This document shows positions 25,249-36,834 of a stretch of 51,167 bases of DNA, one piece after another. The DNA is from Bowdeniella nasicola. Lineage in GTDB: Bacteria; Actinomycetota; Actinomycetes; Actinomycetales; Actinomycetaceae. Where the stretch lies: NCBI GenBank assembly GCA_030537895.1, contig JAUNVA010000013.1:1-51167 (forward strand), in the 5' to 3' direction. The notes under the pieces were generated by a model. That model was given only the letters and a program-made list of their open reading frames with translations. It was not told the DNA's origin and ran no database searches. How positions within the stretch are numbered: the stretch's first letter is position 1; every line of letters begins with the position of its first letter. A program made the position numbers and the translations under genes.

Positions 25249-28200
25249 ATGAGACCGAGCTCGGAGCGTGACCGCGGCACCGCGTGGCGTATATGGGACC
25301 TTCATGTGCATACGCCAGCCTCGATCGTCCAGGATTACGGCGGCGATAATGACGATGCCTGGTCCCGATTCATCAACGAACTCGAAGCTCTTCCAAAAGA
25401 TATGACAGTCATTGGAATTAATGACTACTGGTTCCTCGACGGATATAGACGCGTCATTGCAGAACGTGAGCGCGGGCGTCTCCAGAACCTCGAAGCAATC
25501 TTTCCGGTGATTGAGATGAGACTCGATCAGTTTGGCGGCACCGACGGCAAGCTCGCAAGGGTCAACTTACATGTTATTTTTGACCCAACCCTCGAACCAG
25601 ACTTAATTGAAGCGCAGTTCATCAACGCGCTCCAACCCAAGGTGAAGCTCGCACCAGGTTGCGGCATTCAAGAATGGCAAGGCGTGATCACGAAGGACTC
25701 TCTAAGTGATCTAGGCCGCGAGATCAAAGACAGTGTGCCAAAAGAACGACTTTCGGACTACGGCTCAGACCTCCTTGAGGGGTTTAATAACCTAAATGTC
25801 CGGCTCGATGACGTTCTATCGATCGTTGATAACTCTTACTTCAATGGTCGTGCGTTAATCGGTATTGGGAAAACCGAGTGGCGTGACATTAAGTGGAATA
25901 ATCAATCAATCGCCGCAAAGAAGAACGTCATAAATTCCGCACAGATTGTCTTCACCGCCTACCCCAACACAAATAAGTGGCGTGAAGATGTCGAGGACCT
26001 CCGTAACAACAATGTCACACACCATATCTTGGACTGTAGCGACGCGCATTACTATTCTGATTCGGATCAGCATATGCGTCTCGGAGCCTGCCAGACCTGG
26101 ATGAACACGACACCGAGTTTTGCCGGACTTGCTTATGCGATTAAAGAATTCGACCGCCGCGTTTTTGTCGGTCTTGAACCGCCAGCCCTCGGGAGCATAC
26201 GGATGAACCCGGAGCGGTTTATTAGCAGGATACGGGTAGGCTCTGATAAGCAGGGACATGACCTTTTCAGCCACGACCTCCCCCTCAATACAGGATTCGT
26301 GGCTGTGGTTGGGAACAAAGGCCAAGGCAAGTCCGCCCTCCTCGACTGCATCGCTCTGGCGGGCAACTCCTCCCGCATTAAAGAATTCGCCTTTCTGAAC
26401 CCCACTCGGTTTCTCAGCCCTCAGAATCAGAAGGTCGCCAAGGAGTATTGTGCAGAGATCGTATGGGCTACAGGAGCTTCACGGCAGATCAAACTGAATG
26501 AGCCACACGATAACTCAGCTCCTGTCCTAGTCGAATACCTGCCGCAGATGTTCGTCGAAAGGGTGTGCAACCTTGATCCAGCGCCAGAGGGCGCAGACGA
26601 GTTCGAACGCGAACTGCGTGCAGTCCTGTTCACCCACATACCAGAAGATGAGCGAGCGGGCGAGAAGAACTTCGACGCACTGTTAGCTCAGAAGACTCGA
26701 ACCTCCCAAGATGAATTGACGAGGCTCCGCGCAGAACTAAGGACAGCGGTTCGTGACTACGTTGAGATTGCCTCCTTCAAGGCAAGCAATCGAGCTGCTG
26801 AAGTACAGAACCGGTTGGATCTTAAGCAACTTGATATTACCGCTGCGGAGGAAGATCTCAAGCAAGCGGAAGCAAAGCTCGCCAAAATCGACACAGCCAA
26901 TACAGCTAATGAATACCTGACCGCGCTAACGCGACGATCCCACGAGATTGAGACTAGGCTGTCAAAACTGACGGCTGCTCGAAACTTCAACGAACAACAG
27001 CAAGCCAGTTTGCACCAACGACACAACGCGCTGAAAGCGATTGCGCACCGAGCAGACACGATTCGGGTCGACGTTTCCAAACTCAACAACGAGGTCGAGG
27101 CACTTCTCGGTGACGAGGCGACAAAGACCCCCTACATCCACCTGGAAATCAATAGCGAAACTTATCAAGCATGGACTAGCTCGACTGAACAGACATTAAT
27201 TGCCCTGAAGGAAGCCCGTAAGGAGATTGATCGGGAGCTTAAAGAGCTGGAGCAGGCAACACGCGAGAACAAGGATGCACTTACGGCAGAGAATAGCGCG
27301 CGTGAACGCGCTCGACAGAGTGTCTTCCAATCCAAGGAGCGGGTGAAGTTGCTCGTGGGAGAGGCGGATGATGCAGAGTCCCTCAAAGGCCTAAAGGCCT
27401 TGTTGTGTCGTATCAATGAAGCCCCAAAACAGATGGATGAACTCCGCGACAAGATCATGCATTGCTCGCGTCGTATTCATGAGGCTCTAGAGGCGCAGTT
27501 GCAAGCGGTGAAGACCCTGTACAAGCCTGCGTCCACATTCATCGCACAGTCTGATGTGGTCAAGAACGCAGGGCTCGAGTTCAACGCCGAACTACGAATC
27601 CTTTCGACTTGGCGGAGCGTCGTAGCGGGCCTAGATGGCCGCAAGAACGGGGACTTCTCCGACTGGCTGATTAACCTGCCGCAGCGTGTTGAGAACACCA
27701 GATGGGACGAACTCGCAGACCAACTTCTCAACACATTCGATCGTTTGGAGCACGAGCGTGGAGACTCTAGCGGAGCCTACCGAGACCCAGCAACCGCCCT
27801 TCGCAATAACATCACAGTCGAGGACTTCCTTGTGAACATATTCGACTTGTCCTGGCTGGAGGTCCGCTTTGGCCTCACCGGCGATGGACTTCCGCTCGCT
27901 CAGCTGTCGCCTGGACAGCGTGGCCTCGTGCTCGCGCTGTTCTATCTGGTCGTGGACCGGCGAAACACTCCGCTGCTGCTCGACCAGCCTGAAGAGAATC
28001 TAGATAACGAGACCATCGCATCTAAGCTCGTTCCAGCCATTCATGAAGCCGCAGGACGTCGACAGACGATCGTCGTCACCCACAACGCCAACCTCGCAGT
28101 GGTCGGCGATGCCGACCAGATCGTCCACTGTCAAATGAACGATAGACGCTTCACCGTGACCAGTGGGAGCATCGCTGAACTCACCGTAGCGGAGTCTGCT

Positions 28201-28278
28201 CTCAACATTCTCGAAGGGACCAAGCCTGCGTTCGACAACCGTCGACACAAATACGAAACGTTCCCCGAGCTGTCTTGA
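25249..28278 (+). CDS. TrlF-family PHP/AAA-like ATPase (defence-associated)
   Basis: The 1009-residue protein has an N-terminal PHP-type phosphoesterase-like domain opening WRIWDLHVHTPAS, with further His/Asp motifs (DCSDAHYYSD) that would bind metals. An SMC/ABC-like ATPase follows: Walker A GNKGQGKS at 355-362, a long coiled coil (about 490-740), signature LSPGQRGLVLALFYL and Walker B LLLDQPEENLD at about 909-919, then VVTHNANL. This order is that of the TrlF family, found in phage-defence islands. ATG 25249 is chosen, with GTG 25246 also possible, after GGAAGGAAAAG. Likely a nucleotide- or DNA-triggered effector; the target is unknown. Confidence 0.88.
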   Translation: MRPSSERDRGTAWRIWDLHVHTPASIVQDYGGDNDDAWSRFINELEALPKDMTVIGINDYWFLDGYRRVIAERERGRLQNLEAIFPVIEMRLDQFGGTDGKLARVNLHVIFDPTLEPDLIEAQFINALQPKVKLAPGCGIQEWQGVITKDSLSDLGREIKDSVPKERLSDYGSDLLEGFNNLNVRLDDVLSIVDNSYFNGRALIGIGKTEWRDIKWNNQSIAAKKNVINSAQIVFTAYPNTNKWREDVEDLRNNNVTHHILDCSDAHYYSDSDQHMRLGACQTWMNTTPSFAGLAYAIKEFDRRVFVGLEPPALGSIRMNPERFISRIRVGSDKQGHDLFSHDLPLNTGFVAVVGNKGQGKSALLDCIALAGNSSRIKEFAFLNPTRFLSPQNQKVAKEYCAEIVWATGASRQIKLNEPHDNSAPVLVEYLPQMFVERVCNLDPAPEGADEFERELRAVLFTHIPEDERAGEKNFDALLAQKTRTSQDELTRLRAELRTAVRDYVEIASFKASNRAAEVQNRLDLKQLDITAAEEDLKQAEAKLAKIDTANTANEYLTALTRRSHEIETRLSKLTAARNFNEQQQASLHQRHNALKAIAHRADTIRVDVSKLNNEVEALLGDEATKTPYIHLEINSETYQAWTSSTEQTLIALKEARKEIDRELKELEQATRENKDALTAENSARERARQSVFQSKERVKLLVGEADDAESLKGLKALLCRINEAPKQMDELRDKIMHCSRRIHEALEAQLQAVKTLYKPASTFIAQSDVVKNAGLEFNAELRILSTWRSVVAGLDGRKNGDFSDWLINLPQRVENTRWDELADQLLNTFDRLEHERGDSSGAYRDPATALRNNITVEDFLVNIFDLSWLEVRFGLTGDGLPLAQLSPGQRGLVLALFYLVVDRRNTPLLLDQPEENLDNETIASKLVPAIHEAAGRRQTIVVTHNANLAVVGDADQIVHCQMNDRRFTVTSGSIAELTVAESALNILEGTKPAFDNRRHKYETFPELS

Positions 28279-28770
28279 ACCATGTGCGTCGCAGTCCTAC
28301 GTATTTCCAGTCAGTAGCTTTCGATCCGCCGTCTAGAATCGCGCCAGCATTATCCAGCGTGGCGCACACAACCTTGCGGTCCACACCCATTTGGCGACCG
28401 ATAGCCCACACTAATCCTGCTACTCTGGTGGGGCGCACGGGCGATGTCCCCTCCCTGCCGCGGTCGGCGGCTCACATGACGGCAGCAGAGATGGTGAAAC
28501 ACCGTGACCCGACGCGTGCCTTTACTCTCCACGAATGCTTTGACTTCATTCCAGCCAAGTAAGCGCCAACGACCGCGTCCACTTCAGACGCAAGGAGATC
28601 AGTTTAGCTGTCCCAAGCGTCGAAACGACATAGGCACGATTGTCCTTCGGGTCAGTATCCTGGCGGACTCTAGAGACCTGCTAGACCCCGCGGTCGAGGC
28701 AATTGACCAGTGTTTTGTCTTTGAGTGGACTTGCAAAAACGTACTACCCAGCCTTCCCCAGCCATATAGG
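28279..28770. other. gene-poor stretch after TrlF
   Basis: About 490 bases without a supportable gene. Short open frames exist on both strands but have no recognisable motif, ribosome site or codon pattern. It may be decayed sequence from the insertion of the TrlF cassette. Confidence 0.5.
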
Positions 28771-28848
28771 CCGCACCGGCCCGCCCGCCGGTGCGGGTTT
28801 TGGGTATCTCAGTGGCCTGCGGCGTCGTGCCGGTGTTCTCGGCGTGGA
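28771..28848 (+). repeat. right copy of 78-bp direct repeat
   Basis: Five mismatches to 24751-24828. It repeats the terminator hairpin of tRNA-His, but no tRNA precedes it here, which suggests that it marks the far end of an insertion or a segmental duplication. Confidence 0.85.
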
Positions 28849-28945
28849 CTACCGTGGAGCCATCTTCCCGAGACGTGGTAGTTGACGCGCCTACGGGACA
28901 TTGGCAGCTAAGTGAATGCGGGAATCGGAGCGGAGAGATCGACGG

Positions 28946-29206
28946 ATGGCGAAATGGTTCGATCAGGCACGCGAAATCGAGCGACTGCGGCGCGAAAACC
29001 AGCGCTTGGCGACTCTCGTCGGTGAACTGACCGAACGCCTCGCCGAGGACGCGGCAGACGTGGATGTCTTCGGCGTTTCGGCGGACGAACGCCAGATGGT
29101 TCGAGACGGACGGCAGGTTGAGGCAGTCAAGGCCTACCGCGAGCGGACCGGCGCGGACCTCCTCACGGCGAAGAAGGCCATCGATGCGGGCACCTTCGAA
29201 GATTAG
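28946..29206 (+). CDS. small protein with coiled coil and L7/L12-like C-terminal domain
   Basis: An 86-residue protein. Residues 3-32 (FDQAREIERLRRENQRLATLVGELTERL in part) form a leucine-zipper-like coiled coil. The end, VEAVKAYRERTGADLLTAKKAID, matches the C-terminal domain of ribosomal protein L7/L12, which binds translation factors, but the L7/L12 N-terminal dimer domain is absent. ATG 28946 follows GGAGAGA. Small proteins of this kind occur in actinobacteria without known function. It probably flanked tRNA-His before the TrlF cassette arrived. Confidence 0.75.
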   Translation: MAKWFDQAREIERLRRENQRLATLVGELTERLAEDAADVDVFGVSADERQMVRDGRQVEAVKAYRERTGADLLTAKKAIDAGTFED

Positions 29207-29385
29207 GTGGTGCGCAGTGACATCGTGAACGATGCCCTAATCCAACGAGCGTGGGAGTCCACGGAGCTATCAGCTCTAGTTGGATAAAACGGCGGTTTCG
29301 TCGAACGAGCCATCTACACCGTTCAAGATGGGCACCGTCGGGCTAGTGTGAACCTGTAGACGTGATGGATGAGAGAGGATGTCCG

Positions 29386-31077
29386 GTGGCGCCAAACACA
29401 AGAAGGCTCGAGGCCGCAGAGATCAACATCGGAAAGTTGCTCACCAGCGGTGACTACGAGTTCGTGATCCCCGAGTACCAACGTCCGTACGCATGGGGCG
29501 TCGAAGAATCGCTGCAACTCCTGTCGGATCTTCTCGGTGCGCTTGATCGGGACACCGACGAGCCCTATTTCCTCGGATCGATCGTCCTCGTGAAATCTCC
29601 AGACGCTGCCCGCTCCGAAGTCATCGACGGGCAGCAGCGCATCACTACGTTGACATTGTTGCTCTCACTGCTGCGGGATCTCGTCAAGAACACTGACCTT
29701 CGACGCTCTATCCATGAGTTGATCGAGAAGCCTGCGGTGGAATGGGATAACCAGCCTGCGCGGCCACGTCTGAAACTCCGCCCCCGTGATAACCAGTTCT
29801 TCTACGAATACGTCCAGACCGTGGGTAACACGGTGAAACTCGTCGGGCTTAGCGACAACATCCCCGATACCGACTCCCAGCAGCGGCTACGTGACAACGC
29901 GAAGGCGCTCCATGGCGAGCTGGAACAGCTCGACGCTGACCGGCTAACTGACTTATTCCGACTCATCGCAGGAAGAGCTTTCCTGGTAACGGTCTCGACA
30001 CCAGATTTGAATAGTGCCTATCGCATCTTCTCAGTGATGAACGCCCGCGGGTTGCCCCTCTCTCCGCAGGATATTTTCAAGTCCCAAGTGATAGGCGCTA
30101 TTCCGGAGGCTAAAAAATGGCACTATGCCAACCTCTGGGAGAAGTTGGAGGAAGACCTGGGTAGAGACGAGTTTGGCGACCTCTTTCTGTATATTCGTGC
30201 AATTAAGGCTCGTTCTCGTGGCGTCAAGAGCCTTCTGCAAGAATTTCCACAGCAGGTGCTTAACTCTTATCTGCCTGATAACGGGAGTGGTTTCATCCAG
30301 GAGGTTCTCAGCCCATATGCCCGTGCTGACCTCCGCCTCCTCGCTCAAGATCTCGAGGGCGACGACCCCCATTGGGAACGTGCGAACCACTGGCTGAAAC
30401 GCCTGGATGAGCTCGACAACGATGACTGGCGTCCCCCGGCATTGTGGGCTCTGACTGAGCACGGTGAGGATCCCCGATTCCTGGTCGGCTTCTTCACCAA
30501 ACTCGAGCGCCTGGCGGCGAGCATGCTCGTGCGGCGCGTCTACGCAACCCCTCGTCAGCAGCGATATATGGAGCTACTGAAGCAGCTTTCTGACGGACAC
30601 GGACTCCGCTCTCCAGCCTTTGAATTAACCGATAATGAACGGGCCGAGACACGAAGCCTCATCAACGGCGAGATCTACCTAGCCACGCGCGTACGTCGAT
30701 ACGTGCTGCTACGGCTTGACTCCATCCTGGCCAATGATCCCGGCGCATCCTATGACCACCGCACTATTACCGTTGAGCACGTATTGCCTCAGAGTCCTGC
30801 GCGAGACAGTCAGTGGATGCAAGACTTCACCGAAGATCAAGCTGCAATGTGGACACACCGACTGGGCAATTTGCTGCTGTTGAACCGCAGAGCAAATTCT
30901 CGCGCTCAGAATTTCGACTTTGACGTCAAGAAGCAGAAGTACTTCACATCGGGTAACGGTGTGGCCGTTTTCGCGTTAACCACCCAGGTGCTGTCTGAGC
31001 CGGTGTGGACTCCTGAGGTTGTTGAGCGTCGTCAGAAGGATTTAGTGAGTCGGCTTTCCAAGGAGTGGCAACTCTGA
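29386..31077 (+). CDS. DUF262-DUF1524 protein (GmrSD/SspE-like restriction nuclease)
   Basis: The 563-residue protein has an N-terminal DUF262 (ParB-like NTPase) with FVIPEYQRPYAW (about residues 25-36) and VIDGQQRITTLTLLL, which in GmrS and SspE couples NTP binding to control. The C-terminal DUF1524 has an HNH-type centre: ITVEHVLPQSP with His465, and HRLGNLLLLNRRANSRAQNFDF. Such proteins attack modified foreign DNA (type IV restriction) or DNA lacking host phosphorothioation. GTG 29386 is favoured by GAGAGGA six bases before it; GTG 29362 and ATG 29365 are alternatives. It lies just before the split methyltransferase operon. Confidence 0.88.
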   Translation: MAPNTRRLEAAEINIGKLLTSGDYEFVIPEYQRPYAWGVEESLQLLSDLLGALDRDTDEPYFLGSIVLVKSPDAARSEVIDGQQRITTLTLLLSLLRDLVKNTDLRRSIHELIEKPAVEWDNQPARPRLKLRPRDNQFFYEYVQTVGNTVKLVGLSDNIPDTDSQQRLRDNAKALHGELEQLDADRLTDLFRLIAGRAFLVTVSTPDLNSAYRIFSVMNARGLPLSPQDIFKSQVIGAIPEAKKWHYANLWEKLEEDLGRDEFGDLFLYIRAIKARSRGVKSLLQEFPQQVLNSYLPDNGSGFIQEVLSPYARADLRLLAQDLEGDDPHWERANHWLKRLDELDNDDWRPPALWALTEHGEDPRFLVGFFTKLERLAASMLVRRVYATPRQQRYMELLKQLSDGHGLRSPAFELTDNERAETRSLINGEIYLATRVRRYVLLRLDSILANDPGASYDHRTITVEHVLPQSPARDSQWMQDFTEDQAAMWTHRLGNLLLLNRRANSRAQNFDFDVKKQKYFTSGNGVAVFALTTQVLSEPVWTPEVVERRQKDLVSRLSKEWQL

Positions 31078-31464
31078 CCGCACACTACTTTCCGACAAGT
31101 AGAGGCTGTAATCTGAGTTGTCGCGCAATGCGCAGGGGCCTCTTTTATGGACGTAAGACTAGAGGATTACAGTCCGTAAATCTGCAAATGGCACAGCGCG
31201 ATAACTGCTTAACCACTCATTGCGCCGAGGAGGAAGCGGACCTGGTGGGATCGAACCGCTGCCCAGACCGACATCAAATGCTGGGCGAACCGCGGGCGCT
31301 CTCCGCGAGGAGTGATGGGACACCCCACGGCCTGGACGACCAGGTTAGCCCTCCCTAGTCTCACTCAAACAGGTCCGGGCCTCGCTAGCGCTGAGCTGGG
31401 GTGTTCCTTCGTGTCGGCGATGCTCTCTAAGATGGGACCAGGGATGCAGAGAGGAAAAGTAGCG
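31078..31464 (+). other. 387-bp intergenic region with inverted repeats and a promoter
   Basis: An inverted repeat CTGTAATC (31106-31113) / GATTACAG (31165-31172) follows the DUF262 gene and may end its transcript. Around 31238-31290 the minus strand has a tRNA T-loop-like GGTTCGATCC, but no cloverleaf forms. TAAGAT at 31428-31433 is a likely -10 for the methyltransferase operon. Confidence 0.5.
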
Positions 31465-32112
31465 GTGGAAAGCCACAGCGTCGAGCGTCTCGTGAAGTCG
31501 AGGCAACGCGTCGCCGATCACGGCGAGGTATTCACGCCTGCCTGGTTGGTTGATCAGATGCTCGACCTCGTAAAAGATGAGTCCGAGCGGATCGACGCTC
31601 GGGTGCTCGAGCCCGCGTGCGGCTCCGGTAATTTCCTCGTCCCCACCCTCATCCGCAAACTCGCAACCGTGGAACAGCGCTACGGAAAGAGCACTTTTGA
31701 GCGCCGCCACTTCGCTCTTTTCGCACTTATGTGCATCTACGGGATTGAATTGCTTGCGGATAACGCTGAGGAATGCCGCCTGAACCTGGCCGGAGTGTTT
31801 GACACCTTCCTTGGGAACGACGTTCCCGAGATATGGAAGACCGCTGGGCGCGCAGTGCTCGAGACGAACATCATTCAAGGTGATGCTCTGACGATGACTA
31901 CGAGTGACGGCGAGGCCATCCTATTTCCCGAGTGGGGCTACCTCGGGCGGGGGAAGTTCCAGCGTCGCGATTTCCGCTTCGATGGCCTCACCCAGCGCGC
32001 CTCTTATGAAGGCACACTGTTCGATGAGTTCAGCCACCCTGACGAACTTTTCGTCCCCCATCGCTCCCACCCCACAATGACGGTCGAGCAGATCGCGGAG
32101 ATGAGATCATGA
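31465..32112 (+). CDS. adenine-specific DNA methyltransferase, SAM-binding half
   Basis: A 215-residue N6-adenine methyltransferase fragment. GEVFTPAWLVDQMLDLV (near residues 20-36) is the usual lead-in of HsdM/Eco57I-type enzymes. VLEPACGSGNFLVPTLIRKL (residues 47-66) is an intact SAM-binding motif I, and IIQGDAL a motif-III-like strand. The chain ends before any NPPY catalytic motif. GTG 31465 is preferred: GAGAGGA lies nine bases upstream. Its stop overlaps the next start (ATGA). Full-length homologues carry NPPY on the same chain, so this looks like a split enzyme that needs its partner, not a random truncation. Confidence 0.85.
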   Translation: MESHSVERLVKSRQRVADHGEVFTPAWLVDQMLDLVKDESERIDARVLEPACGSGNFLVPTLIRKLATVEQRYGKSTFERRHFALFALMCIYGIELLADNAEECRLNLAGVFDTFLGNDVPEIWKTAGRAVLETNIIQGDALTMTTSDGEAILFPEWGYLGRGKFQRRDFRFDGLTQRASYEGTLFDEFSHPDELFVPHRSHPTMTVEQIAEMRS

Positions 32113-33762
32113 ACCTCGCTCCGTTTCACCTGAGGGGGCACAACCCCGACATCTTGTCCTGCATCGCGAACCTATCCAACGACGAGGTGTTCACTCCCCC
32201 GGAATTGGCGAACCACATGCTCGACATGCTCGAGGAAGCGTGGGCAGAAGCCAACGGTGGGGCGAATATTTGGGCAGACCCGAGCGTCACCTTCTTGGAT
32301 CCCGTCGTGAAATCTGGGGTGTTTTTGCGGGAGATTGTCAGACGTCTCACGCGAGGCTTAGCGCTGTCCTACCCCGATCGGCGCGAGCGAGTTGACCACA
32401 TCCTCACCCGTCAGGTGTTTGGCATTGGAATCACGCAACTCACCGCGCTCATGGGACGGCGCAGCGTGTACTGTTCGAAACACGCCAACGGCCCTCATTC
32501 GATCGCGACGTCCTTCACCTCACCGGATGGCAACATCTGGTTTGAGCGGCTCGACCACACCTGGGTGGGCGGTAAGCGCGAGATCCGAGTGGATCCGCTA
32601 AACGGGGAGGACACCGTGGTCTACACGCACCGCAAGTGTGCCTACTGCGGTGCCAACGAGGACAGCTACTCCCGCGGCAATGACCTGGAAACCCACGCCT
32701 ACGCTTTCATCCATACCGACGACATCAAGGCTCGCATCGCCGAGCTGTTCGGAGAGGCCATGCAGTTCGACGTCATTATCGGTAATCCGCCCTATCAACT
32801 CAGTGATGGCGGATACGGATCATCTGCAGCACCGATCTATCACAAGTTTGTGGAGAAGGCGTTGGCACTCGATCCGCAGTATGCCGTATTTGTGACGCCG
32901 TCTCGTTGGTTTGCCGGTGGCAAAGGCCTGGACGACTACCGTAAGCAAATGCTGAGCGACCACCGGCTTTGTAGCATCGTGGACTACCCAAAGCTTTACG
33001 AGGCGTTTCCCGGCGTGAAGATTCGCGGCGGTGTCTCCTACTTCCTGTGGAACCGCGACTACGACGGCCCGTGCACAGTGCAAACCATGTGGGACGGTCA
33101 GCCGCTCGGTGAGCCTGTAGCGCGCTACCTGGATGCTTACGACGTACTGGTCCGACGCAATGAGGCGGTGCCGATCCTCGACAAGGTGGCGTCTCGCGGT
33201 GAACCGACACTCGACCGTCGGGTGTCGAGTCGTAAGCCCTTTGGGTTTCCTACCAATTTCCACGGCAAGAACACATCAGGTGGACTATCCACCCCGGTAC
33301 GACTCTTCGGTTCCCGGAGGATGTCCTGGATTGACCGAAGCCAGATTCCGCTCAACGGTGAATGGGTCGATGATTGGAAGGTACTCGTCACACGGGTGCA
33401 AGGAACGAGTGCCGCTGTCGAGACAAAGTTCCTCTCCAAACCGGTTCTCGCGGGTCCAGGAACCGCATGTACTGAGACCTACCTCGTGGCCGGGCGGTTT
33501 AAATCCAAGGCTGAAGCGGTACGCTACGCTGCATATCTGCGGACCCGTTTCGTGCGATTCCTTGTGTCGTTGCGTAAACCCACTCAAGATGCTGCGCGGG
33601 ATGTCTACGCGTTCGTCCCAGACATCCCGCTGGATCGAGAGTGGTCGGACCCACTCCTTTACGAGCGCTATCACCTGACGGATAGCGAGACCGCTTTCAT
33701 TGAATCGCAGGTGGCGCCTCACGACGACGAGCCCTCACAAGCCGCCGATACGGACGGCGCCG

Positions 33763-33770
<8 letters not shown>
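32109..33770 (+). CDS. Eco57I-type methyltransferase, catalytic/target half
   Basis: The 553-residue protein starts with DEVFTPPELANHMLDML, echoing its neighbour. Motif I is degraded: FLDPVVKSGVFL (about 62-73) replaces the D/E-P-x-C-G-S-G consensus. A CAYC pair (Cys177, Cys180) follows, and FDVIIGNPPYQL supplies the catalytic NPPY at 226-229. Residues 300-520 resemble the target-recognition region of Eco57I-type methylases (KPFGFPTNF, WKVLVTRVQG, SKPVLAGPGTACTETYLV). Start overlaps the previous gene by four bases, stop overlaps the helicase start by eight. Confidence 0.87.
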
Positions 33771-36339
<2,569 letters not shown>

Positions 36340-36361
36340 ACGCCACCCTCTCCCGGGCCGC

Positions 36362-36751
36362 TCAGCCTTCGGCCACCTCCGGGTGCCGCCCACTGCGCAG
36401 CACCTCCTTGGCGGCGCGCTGGGCGGCCACGGCCCCCGCCAACACCACGGCCAGCATCACTAGGCATCCGCCCAGGCACCACCACACGGCCGGCTCAAAC
36501 CGGGAGGACAGGCCGATGGCAAGCGCCGTCACCGCGGCCACCACTCCGGCCAGCGCGCTGAACCGCACCGAGGCCAGGTGGCCGGCCCGCCAGGTGGCGT
36601 CGTTGGTGAGGGTGGTGCTCGTTCGATAGCCCGCCACGAGGTTGCGTTTCAGCGTGCCGCGAGCGGAGACCCGCGCGAGCCAAAACAGCAGCACGGCCGC
36701 GATCACCATCGACGGGACGGTGATGAGCTTCACAAGCACCAAATCGGTCAT
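36362..36751 (-). CDS. SdpI-family membrane protein
   Basis: A 129-residue protein with three hydrophobic segments (about 5-25, 60-80 and 86-107). Between the first two lies RNLVAGYRTSTTLTNDATWRAGHLAS, which matches the GIRT...ND..W...H motif of the SdpI/YhgE-like family; SdpI is the Bacillus immunity protein against the SdpC toxin. Most family members have no shown role. TACCGT lies six bases before ATG 36751, so the mRNA may be leaderless. Convergent with the restriction operon, which ends 22 bases away. Confidence 0.75.
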   Translation of the reverse strand: MTDLVLVKLITVPSMVIAAVLLFWLARVSARGTLKRNLVAGYRTSTTLTNDATWRAGHLASVRFSALAGVVAAVTALAIGLSSRFEPAVWWCLGGCLVMLAVVLAGAVAAQRAAKEVLRSGRHPEVAEG

Positions 36752-36834
36752 CGGCACACGGTATCAGCGTTCGCACGGACCCCCGCGGTTAACCTCTCCC
36801 GCCGACACGGTGGTGCCGGCAGAGCATCAGCGCC

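Larger units (their letters stand above)
24829..28770 (+). mobile_element. possible inserted defence cassette bounded by direct repeats
   Basis: The segment between the two 78-bp repeats carries one gene (TrlF) with visibly lower GC than the flanks, next to a tRNA gene. No integrase, transposase or terminal inverted repeats are present. Homologous recombination between repeats would delete or circularise it. An insertion is the simplest reading, but independent origin of the two terminator-like repeats is possible. Confidence 0.45.

Noticed and set aside
24665..28848. Integrase-type att sites at tRNA-His
   Set aside because: The repeats start in the terminator, not in the tRNA 3' end, and no integrase gene is in the interval.
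31238..31290. Possible tRNA fragment on the minus strand
   Set aside because: Only a T-loop-like GGTTCGATCC is present; no acceptor, D or anticodon stems can be formed.
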